This document shows, piece after piece, positions 55,870-64,000 of a stretch of 64,000 nt of DNA. Numbering within the stretch: position 1 is the stretch's first letter; each line of letters begins with the position of its first letter. Source of the stretch: Dillenia suffruticosa (Eukaryota > Streptophyta > Magnoliopsida > Dilleniales > Dilleniaceae); the NCBI GenBank assembly GCA_033439265.1, contig JAVTVX010000020.1, forward strand, positions 18,618,001-18,682,000, in the 5' to 3' direction. A program made the position numbers and the translations under genes. The notes below the pieces were generated by a model, which was not told the DNA's origin, ran no database searches, and was given only the letters and a program-made list of their open reading frames with translations.

Positions 55870-56114
55870 TATTATAAATTAAGGAAAATACTAAGAGAAA
55901 GAAACGAGAAAGAGAAAGAGAGAAATTTCTTATTCTCTTTTACTTACAATGAAGTTACAAATAGGGTATTTATACAAATTAGAATGCGTATATAAATGGA
56001 GAGTTCTAAAGTCACGCTAATTAAATATTATTTCAAATATGTGATATTTTTATATTGTGATATTTTCATATTGTGATATTGTGATATTGATATAAAAAAA
56101 GTATTGTTAATAAC
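55870..56114 (-). repeat. Right (5') LTR of copia B, cut by the SIRE element
   Basis: Starts TATTATAAATTAAGG and follows the left LTR sequence for 245 bases, to TATTGTTAATAAC, where the SIRE-type LTR begins. Several differences from the left copy indicate an old insertion. Just inside, at 55856-55868, a TTATCAGTACAG-like word marks the probable primer-binding site. Confidence 0.82.
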
Positions 56115-57502
56115 TGTTAAGGAAATTGTTGTTTCTTTACTTTGGATAATAACAAAATCTCTCATGTGGTTTTAATCAATTTATTTAGTGTGTAAAATTT
56201 TTTATTCAATATAAAAGTGATAGAACCAGTCATAAAATCAATCATAGAAGTAACGTTTATTTGGTCCTAGAAGTAAGATTTTTTTATACCTGTTAAAAAC
56301 CCAGCCAGTAAGGTAAGTGTAGCTTGAGTACTACACTTAACCTATAATTGATCCTAAATATACATAAAAAATACCCCAACATGAGGACAATTCATATTCC
56401 ACTATTTAGAAATTTTTCTAAGTGTTGAAATGTGATCATTTTGGCATGTTTGGATAGTCATATCTTCTTATGTGTTAAAATATTTTCAAAACTGAAAATT
56501 ATGTTTCAAAGAAGGTTTGTGGAATTTCAATTTCAAGAATTTATAGTTCAAATATCTTACGAATATATTGGAGAAAAATCAATTGGAACTTAACTGGTTA
56601 CTCATGCCAAAATGATTTTTGGATTTTTGAATTTGATTATACTACATTATAGTACTACAGTTGAATAGCAAATATAATAATTCGTGGTACATTTACCTTG
56701 AAATTTTGATAGAGAAATAAATTAGCAAAATTGGCTAATTGTTTAGAAAAATTCAGAATTTGGAGTAGATTTTCTGGAATAGGTTTCGAATTTTTTGGAG
56801 ACGCAATCTTTTGGATATAATCAAAATAACTCTTAAATATGTTAAAGGGATGTTTAAATGTCAGAAAAAAAATATTTACACTTGGTAAATATCAAATTTC
56901 AGGAGAATTTGGAGCCTATTTTTTCGGAACTGTTGCTGAAAACTATTGCAGTAACTCTGGAATTTTTACTGCTATTTGTTGAGTCTTTTTGCTATCCAAT
57001 GCAGTAGCTATCAGAAGGTTTTTCAGTGTGTGAGAATAGAGGACGTGAGAGGCTGAATGACTATCAATTTTTGAGACTACATAGCACCAAAAACTCAAGA
57101 AAAATCTCTACAATTTTGAACACTACTGCTGTCATTTTTATTTCCCTATCTTGTAATCTTTGATTGAACATTTGTGTGATTTGTTTTCCATTGTTGGACG
57201 AAACAATTTTCATGAAGTGAAAATCAGAATTCAACAAGTGGATGTACTGTGTTGTCTTGGAACAGAGTAGAAACTAGCAAGTTACTAGAGCTTGGTTTGC
57301 TTTACTGGAAGAGTGGATGTAGGCACAAGGCCGAACCATTACAAACCAGATTTGTCACCTTACTCTCTTATTTATTTTTGCTATATTTTTTATATATTGA
57401 CCATAGGTTTACTTAGATCTAAGTGGAGTTAGATAAAAGTTTAAAAAATCAATTTTAGACGACCAATTTAACTCCTATTCTTGGTTGTCTTTGGGACTAA
57501 CA
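56115..57502 (+). repeat. 5' LTR of the SIRE-type element
   Basis: Begins TGTTAAGGAAATTG and ends GGGACTAACA, giving the inverted ends TGTTA...TAACA. The primer-binding site follows after one base. The 3' copy lies beyond the window, so identity between LTRs cannot be checked here. Confidence 0.75.
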
Positions 57503-57503
57503 A

Positions 57504-57515
57504 TTGATATCAGAG
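57504..57515 (+). other. Primer-binding site of the SIRE-type element
   Basis: TTGATATCAGAG, one base from TTGGTATCAGAG, the site pairing with initiator methionine tRNA in plant copia elements. Confidence 0.75.
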
Positions 57516-57561
57516 ATGATTCTCTAATCCATTAAAGAGACCTCTTTAGAGTATTTAATCC

Positions 57562-59398
57562 ATGACTTTTCCCTATAACTATGGTTAGGCCGTGAACAGG
57601 ACATCATATTTCGATGGTGCAAACTTTTCCGACTGAAAATGTAGGATGGAGACATTCATTTAAGCCACTGATTATGAGGATTGGGAAATGATAAATTTTG
57701 GAATGTAGAAGTTAAATTACCTATTATTACAGAGGATGACAAAAGAAAAATGTCGATTAATTCTTGTGCTAAATACTTGCTTTTATGTACTATTTCAACT
57801 TGTTGATGCAAGATATGAGTTCTTTCGTTTTCAGCAAGGAGAAAGTGTAAAAAACATGTTCAATAGATTTTCTATAATTACTAATGAACTTGATTCTCAT
57901 GGAAAAAAGATTTCATATTCTGATCAAGTAAGAAACGTTTTTCGAGTATTGCCAATAACCTGGATGCCAAGAAGACTGCTATTGAGAAAGCTCAAGACCT
58001 GAACAAACTGTCTCTCAATGAATTAAGAAGAAAATTGATATGCTATGAAACTGAAATATTTTACACTACTGAATCAGAAAACAAGAGAAAGACTATTGTA
58101 TTTGCTATTGAAGAGAATGAAAATTCTGCAGAAGATGACAACAGTGATCAAGACATCAATATGCTAGCCAAAAAGCTCTCCCGTGTCTTCGAGAAAAAGG
58201 GTAAAAAATGTTTTAAATCTAACAACTTCCAGAACTCACAAAAATTTAAACTTAGTGCAGGAAGGACAGTAGAAAAATATAACAAAAGAATGAAAAAATC
58301 TGTTATGAGTGTAAAAAGAAGGGACACATTAAATATGAGTGTCCAGTACTGTTGAAAAAGATTGAAGCATTCAAGAAAAAGAGCAAAGCAATGATGGTCA
58401 CATGGAGTAATTCAGAACATGAAGATTCAGAAGATAAATATTCAGACGCATCAGATGAAGTTAATCTTTGTCTAATGGCAAAGGATGAGATGATCTCTAA
58501 AAGTTTATTCAATATTGCTAAATCTGACAACATGTTAAATATACTTTCAGAACTGAAAAATAAAGTTAACATATTGGAAAATGAAAATGATTTGTTTAGG
58601 CAAACCAAGAATTTATTGAACTTTGAAAATGAAACCATTAGAGCTGAAAACGAGGTACTGAAAACTGAAAACTGTGGACTTAAAAATGAAATATATATTC
58701 TGAAAAATAAAATAGTTGAACTATCAAAGTCAATAGAAAATACATTCCAAAAGTTTCATGAAAGTGATGAAAAATTAACCAAGTTGCTTTACATACAAAA
58801 ATTAGATTTTTCAAAAAGAGGATTAGGCTATATTAATAATCATGAGAAACCTTCAAATTCTAACAATAGCTGTTTTGTTAAAACTACAAAAACAGAAAAT
58901 AAAATCACATTTCAGTCTGCAGAAAATGTTCACAGAACCATACAAAAGTCTGCACAAAAAGATCAAAGTTTTACTTCAAAAATTGTCTAGCAAATTACGC
59001 AAAATCTACATAAAACTCCCTCATAGTCTGCACAAAATATGCACAGAAAATTTTCACAAACTACAGAAAAATATCACAAAGTGTCATACAGAAGTTCATA
59101 TAGAAACACCCATAAAACTACCCATAAAAGACTTAGGCAGAAATCAAATTTTTACAGAAAATTTTATTTTAGATTTGAATATAATAAATTTGGCAATATG
59201 CAGAATTATTTCAATTATAAACCTTATTATGCAAAAAATAAAAATAATATTGGTTCTTGCTACATATGTCATAAAATTGGTAATTTTACTAAAAATTGTT
59301 TTTTGAACAAATTTAGTGCGCATCAAGGCAAATTCAATTTCTACACAAGCTTGTCTTCAAAAAGACCCAAATATGTTTGGGTTCCCAAAAACAGATAA
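57562..59398 (+). pseudogene. SIRE-type gag with coiled coil
   Basis: Gag forms the virus-like particle. An ATG at 57562 opens a broken N-terminus (SYFDGANFSD, then the METFI segment, with stops). 57736-58002 holds FQQGESVKNMFNRF and ITNELDSHGKKISYSDQVRN. A frameshift near 57970 leads to the 58035-58355 frame. The zinc knuckle CYECKKKGHIKYEC (58302-58343) is complete. A Leu/Glu/Asn heptad-rich coiled coil runs from about 58550 to 58800. A second knuckle, CYICHKIGNFTKNC (about 59260-59300), has lost its His. The region ends with PKYVWVPKNR. A large C-terminal coiled coil is typical of this lineage. Confidence 0.85.
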
Positions 59399-59409
59399 TG
59401 GTTTTTGTT

Positions 59410-61999
59410 TATGTGTAGGAACAAGAGGCAAAAATTAAAAGAAAATGGTATGTTAATAGCAGATGCTCGAGATATATGACTGGTGATACCTCATTGTTCA
59501 AGAATTTCGAAAAAAGAAACCATGGAGTGGTGATCTTTGAAAATAATCAAAAAGAAAAAATAATTGAAAAAAAGCACAGTAAGTATAAACTCTACCTCTA
59601 TAAAAAATGTGCTTTTGTTGATAAATTGATGAATAATTTGTTGAGTGTAAGCCAAATGTGTGATTTAGGTTATGATGTGTTATTTACAAGAGATAAATGC
59701 ATAGTGTGCGATAGTGAGTCGCATAAATAAATTCTTAAAGGAAAAAAATTAGGCAATATTTATATAGTAGACTCTACAATGTTAAATAATTTAAAAGAAA
59801 ATTATTTAATATCCTTTAACAATGACATTTTTATATGGTATAAAAAACTAGGTCATATAAATTTCAAGCAATTAGAAAAATTGTCCAAAGAAAATATGTT
59901 AGAGGAATTTCTGAATTTTTATTGAAAGCAGCTACAGCATGTTATATAATAAATAAAATATACACAAGACTTATGACAAACAAAACTCCTATGAAATTTT
60001 AAAAAAAGAAAATCAAATATATTATATTTTCATACATTTGGTTGCACATGCTTTATTCTGAAAAACAGTATGAATATTAGAGATAAATTTAATGAAAAAG
60101 TCATAGAATGAATGTTTTTAGGTTATTCTTTAAACAGCAAGATCTATAGAGTTTTCAATAAAAAATATAAACTTGTAGAAAAAACAATAAATATTAAATT
60201 TCATAAAAATGAATTTCAAAAAATAGAAATGGAAAATGATCATGTTACAGAAATTTAAATCTCTCTTGAAAAACAAAATGCAAAACAAAATAATGAAAAT
60301 AAAATAAATCAAAATGAACAAAGAGATGAAATAATTAGAAATTAGAAATTCTTACCTACTCATTCACCTAATGATGTAGTGGGAGATGTAAGTGAAGAAA
60401 TAAAAACTAAATCAAATTATAGAAATATTGAAAATCAATTCTCATTAATCTCTACCATATAACCGAAAACCATAGAAAAAATCATAGAAGATGAAAGTTG
60501 GATAGAGACTATACAAAAAGAATTAAATCAATTTAAAAAAACAATATTTAGACTTTAAAACTGAAACCTAAAGATAAATCAATAATAGGAACTAAATGGG
60601 TTTTTCGAAATAAATTGGATGAAAATGAAAATGTTGTAAAAAAACAAAACTAAACTAGTTACAAAAGGATATTCACAAGATAAAGAAATTGACTATAATG
60701 AAACTTTTATATCCGTTGCTAGATTAGAAGCAATACGACTACTTTTAACTTTTACATGTTTTAAATATTTTAAATTATATCAAATGGATGTTAATTGTAT
60801 ATTTTTAAATTGCTACATAAAAGAAAAAATATATGTTAGTTAACCACCCGGTTTTGAAAAATATAATAAAGAAGATTATGTTTATAAATTGTAAAAAGTA
60901 TTGTATGGTCTAAAATAAGCACCAAGGGTATGGTATGATAGACTAAATGAATATTTTGTGAAAAATAATTTCAAAAAGGGAAATATAGACACTATTTTAT
61001 TTATCAAACATATTAATGATGATATTTTTGTTGTTCAAATATATGTTGATGATATTGTGTTTGGATCTACAAATGAGCATTTGTGTGATGATTTTAGCAA
61101 TATCATGAAAAGTGAATTTGAAATGTCAATGATGGGTGAATTAAATTTCTTTTTTGGATTACAAATTAAATAATCTCATCATGATATATTTATAAATCAA
61201 GAAAAGTATGAAAAAAAATTAATTAAAAAATTTGGTATGAAAAATTCGAAACATCTTAGTATCTCCATATCTATTTCTATTAAATTGATCTAGATGAAGA
61301 AAGGAAAGATGTGAATGAAAAACTCTATAGAATTATGATAGGATTATTGTTATATTTGACCGCTTCTAGACCCGATATTTTATTTAGTGTATGTTTGTGT
61401 GCTAGATTTCAAAACAAATCTAAGGAATCTCATTTTAGAGCCACCAAAAGAATTTTAAAATATATAGTTAGTACAAAAAATTTAAGAATATGGTATCCTA
61501 AGAATTCAAATTTTGAATTAATTGATATTCGGATACCGATTATGCTGATTGCAAAATTGATCGAAAAAGTATTTCAGATACTTGTCAATTTTTAGGTGAT
61601 AAAATCATAAGTTGGGTATATAAGAAACAAAATTCAATTGTATTGTCAACAGCCGAATCGGAAAATGTTTCAATAGAAAATTGTTGTGCTCAAATTTTGT
61701 GGTTAAAACAACAATTTAGATACTATAGGTTAGATTATAAAAATATTGTCATAAAATGTGACAATACAAATGTCATTTGTCTTACCAAAAATCCTAAAAA
61801 TCATTCAAGATCAAAACACATAGAAATTAGATACCATTTTATTATAAATCATGTTTTAAATGGAGATATAATTTTGGAATATGTAGAGACACAAAATCAA
61901 TTTATCGATATTTTTACAAAACCTTTAAACAAAAAAAGATTTGAAAATATTAGAAATGAAATAAGAGTGTGCTTTTCATTTAAAAAAATTGGCACATAG
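59410..61999 (+). pseudogene. SIRE-type pol: protease, integrase relic, RT, RNase H
   Basis: Protease: WYVNSRCSRYMTGD at 59446-59487; the catalytic Asp of DSG is Asn here (codon 59455). GAG-pre-integrase: IWYKKLGHINFKQLEKLSKE (59836-59895). The integrase catalytic core is missing: the sequence jumps near 59920 to the C-terminal region (TFGCTC-like, about 60030). RT: SWIETIQKELNQF, YSQDKEIDYNETF, LYQMDVN, APRVWYDRLNEYFV and the active site YVDD at 61042-61053. RNase H: LLLYLTASRPDILFSV (61332-61380), STAESENVSIENCCAQILWL (61649) and IDIFTKPLNKKRF. Stops and frameshifts throughout, but RNase H from 61643 to 61999 is open. Confidence 0.88.
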
Positions 62000-62090
62000 A
62001 GCATAAAGCTAATAGAATACATAGAGCCTCTATAACAAAAAGTCTTTCTCTCTCTTTGAACTAATAGAGAACCCAATTTTCAAATCCAAA

Positions 62091-63347
62091 ATGGTTTTAC
62101 ACAAATCTTCAAGAATCATGGGAATAACAACAAAAAATCAATCTTCTTCACACATTAACATCTCAAGTTCTGATTCTCCAAGTTCTGATTCTTCAACTTC
62201 TGATTTTTCAAGCTTTCGTTTCAATCATGACCCTCAGAACCCTAGATCAAATTCAACACCCTCTCGTAATTCTGATTCTCAATCAACTGAAAGTCAAACT
62301 CATCTTTCGAATCAAGAATCCCATCAAAACTTCTCAGAAAACCAGATTCTTCAACCCCTTCGAATGCAACTTCCCTATACTCCATCACGTCCAATCATGT
62401 TCGAAGTTGGTTCCTGTAGGTTTGTAGATTTCAACTATTTTGAATAAATGAGTTTGGAAATACGAACTATTTTTGAGAGGATTGGAGGTGTTGGATTGTG
62501 TGACAGTAATAAGAACTGTATAAGGAAGGTAATCTTTGATTTCTACAAGAACTTAGATGCTAAAAATTTTGATATTTTGAGATCAAGAATATTGGATATT
62601 AGAGTTGAGATTACTAAGAATGATATTGCTCAATGTTTAGGAGTTAAACGGACAGATGATTAGTTACTTGAAAACATGACGAAAAGAGATGTTTATAAGT
62701 TATTTCATATAAATTCTAACTCTGGAATAGAATACTTGTATGAAAAAGACTTTCCTCACATTGTTAGAATTTTGCACAAGATTGTTTTGATGTGCCACAT
62801 CCCAAGGTATGGAAATTCTACCACTGTGACAGTAAAGGATTGTAGAATTTTGGTTGCCCTTCTGCTAAACAGATAAATAGATATGATGAATGTCTTTATC
62901 AATCACATTCATAGGAATAAGAGTAGCAAACCATATGAGAATGTTTTAATGAGGTTATTTGAGTTCAAAGGATTTGATTTTTCATTTTTAAAGAATTCTG
63001 TCCTAGAGCCATCAATTTTAGGAGAATCAATGGTATCTCACATGAGAATAACTATTTATGATGATAATGTTTGGAGAGGCAAAGATGATTCTTTCTGGAA
63101 ATGAAAAATTCAAGGAAATAGAGGAATAGATTGTCCATTTACAGAAAAAGTAAATGAAGAATCTCTGAGATCCATATTTGACCATGGTGAATCTTCAAAA
63201 AGGAAGAAAAAGCAAACTAAGACAACTGATGAAGATGACTGGAAGCAAATGATTGAAAAGAAAATTGATGAGTGTATAGAAAGACAACAAGAAACTCAAT
63301 CATAGATTTCTGAAATTCTGAAGTTGCTGTCCAAGAATACATCTTAA
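62091..63347 (+). pseudogene. Extra ORF after pol, plant transposon protein domain-like
   Basis: Starts 91 bases after pol. One frame runs 419 codons to TAA at 63345, interrupted only by TAA 62445, TAG 62661, TAA 62874, TGA 63102 and TAG 63303; there is no frameshift. Residues 1-100 are Ser/Asn/Gln-rich. The middle (FERIGGVGLC, VIFDFYKNL, VEITKNDIAQCLGV, then HIVRILHKIVLMCHIPRYGN and VKDCRILVALLLNR) follows the layout of the putative plant transposon protein domain. That domain occurs in extra ORFs of some plant LTR elements, and its function is not established. The C-terminus is basic then acidic (SSKRKKKQTKTTDEDDWKQM). An alternative label is the env-like ORF described for SIRE1, but I see no signal peptide or membrane segment. 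Confidence 0.62.
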
Positions 63348-63628
63348 GTTTACCCATTTCCTGTTCTGAAATTTTGAAGTGTATGGAAAATTGATAAGTG
63401 TATGAAATAGGCTGTCCCTATACTCTGTCATTTACTTCTATATTTTGACAAAAACATAGCTTTTGTATTTCGATGCTGTTGTATTTTTGTCACACTTCAA
63501 TATAATCGATGTTTTCTTTTCGTATCAGAATGTCTTCAATAAAATTGTACTTCAATGTTTCAATATTTCAATCCTTCTATACTACAATACTTCAATATTT
63601 CATAGCTGTAATTCTTTTTAATGCAATA

Positions 63629-63720
63629 AAAAGAGGGAGAATAAATTAAAAAAAAATTGCTCACACAGAAGCCAAATAATGTACAACCAGAAGTCATTTT
63701 TTTACATTGAGGGAGAGAAC
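63629..63720 (+). other. Polypurine-like tracts after the extra ORF
   Basis: AAAAGAGGGAGA at 63629-63640 and TTGAGGGAGAGAAC at 63707-63720. Either could be the polypurine tract, but the sequence after them does not match the 5' LTR start. Confidence 0.45.
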
Positions 63721-63760
63721 ATTGAAAATATTATATAACAAATAATAAAGTTCAAAACCA

Positions 63761-63875
63761 TTGACTGTACTTTGAAACTTAGAAGATTACTAATGTCTGC
63801 ACAATGACTTGACTGTACTTTGAAACTTGGAAGATCACTAAGGACTGCACTTTGAACTTTGAACATCACAACTTA
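63761..63875. repeat. 48-bp tandem repeat
   Basis: Units starting TTGACTGTACTTTGAAACTT at 63761 and 63809, with a third shortened copy (GGACTGCACTTTGAAC) at about 63842. Confidence 0.85.
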
Positions 63876-64000
63876 AATAAAATAAACAAGTTTTAAATTG
63901 GATGAATATTGGTGAACACTAAGTATATGTATTTGCTTGCATTAATTGATATTGTATTCATATGACTTATATGATTATTTGAGAATATGCTATATTTTTA

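Larger units (their letters stand above)
48708..56114 (-). mobile_element. Ty1/copia retrotransposon B, interrupted twice
   Basis: Minus-strand element between a complete left LTR (48708-49110) and a truncated right LTR (55870-56114). The right LTR ends where the SIRE-type LTR begins, and its integrase is split by a CACTA element at 51108-53746. Domain order right to left: gag tail, protease, GAG-pre-integrase, integrase, RT, RNase H, polypurine tract, LTR. Coding is badly decayed and most of gag is missing. The remaining part of the right LTR should lie beyond the SIRE element, outside this window. Confidence 0.87.
56115..64000 (+). mobile_element. SIRE/Maximus-type Ty1/copia element, right end off window
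   Basis: A plus-strand element starting with a 1388-bp LTR at 56115 and inserted in the right LTR of copia B. Order: LTR, primer-binding site, long gag with a coiled coil, protease, remnant integrase, RT, RNase H, an extra ORF, and A/G-rich tracts. The long LTR, coiled-coil gag and extra ORF after pol are features of the SIRE/Maximus lineage. The 3' LTR is not found before 64000. The catalytic core of integrase is deleted and gag-pol is full of stops. Confidence 0.82.

Noticed and set aside
62091-63347. Retroviral-type envelope gene
   Set aside because: The frame has no signal peptide, no clear membrane segment and no furin-like site; the plant transposon protein domain layout fits better.

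Overview
The window is nuclear DNA of a flowering plant, probably a eudicot. It is AT-rich, with long introns, CT/GA/AT microsatellites and dense transposable elements of plant-specific families: Ty1/copia including a SIRE-type element, Mutator-like elements (MULEs) carrying a plant mobile domain gene, hAT, CACTA and an RTE-type LINE. The species cannot be told from the sequence. I recognise one ordinary host gene: a DP (E2F dimerisation partner) transcription factor of the DPB type on the minus strand. Nine coding exons could be joined by hand into one clean 348-codon frame (30629-47610).

Layout. 1 to about 4.7 kb: a decayed minus-strand copia element (A) with gag, protease and integrase, a long leader, a primer-binding site and the inner edge of an LTR; its reverse transcriptase lies off the left edge. 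About 4.7-8.86 kb: AT-rich DNA without recognisable genes. 8866-16531: MULE-1, with near-perfect termini, a 10-bp target duplication and two same-strand genes (MuDR-type transposase, then a plant mobile domain protein), broken by a few stops and about two frameshifts. 17554-29347: MULE-2, older, with unrelated terminal repeats but the same two-gene order; a hAT element (about 24.2-27.8 kb) splits its mobile domain gene. 30.6-47.6 kb: the DPB gene. Its 10.2-kb intron 7 holds an RTE-type LINE and several local tandem repeats; intron 1 holds an L1-like scrap.

48708 to the right edge is a nest. A minus-strand copia element (B) has a 403-bp left LTR. A 2.6-kb non-autonomous CACTA element (51108-53746, 3-bp target duplication) interrupts its integrase. 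A plus-strand SIRE/Maximus-type copia (56115 to beyond 64000) interrupts its right LTR. The SIRE element has an extra open frame after pol that resembles the putative plant transposon protein domain; this frame has five stops but no frameshift.

Every TE gene seen is broken, so none of these copies looks autonomous today. The most unusual structures are the mirror-symmetric CACTA element with two outward-facing tRNA-like promoter motifs beside GC-rich minisatellites, the two MULEs sharing a transposase plus mobile-domain cargo but not their termini, the palindrome ladder in MULE-1's ends, and the indel-free accessory frame of the SIRE element.
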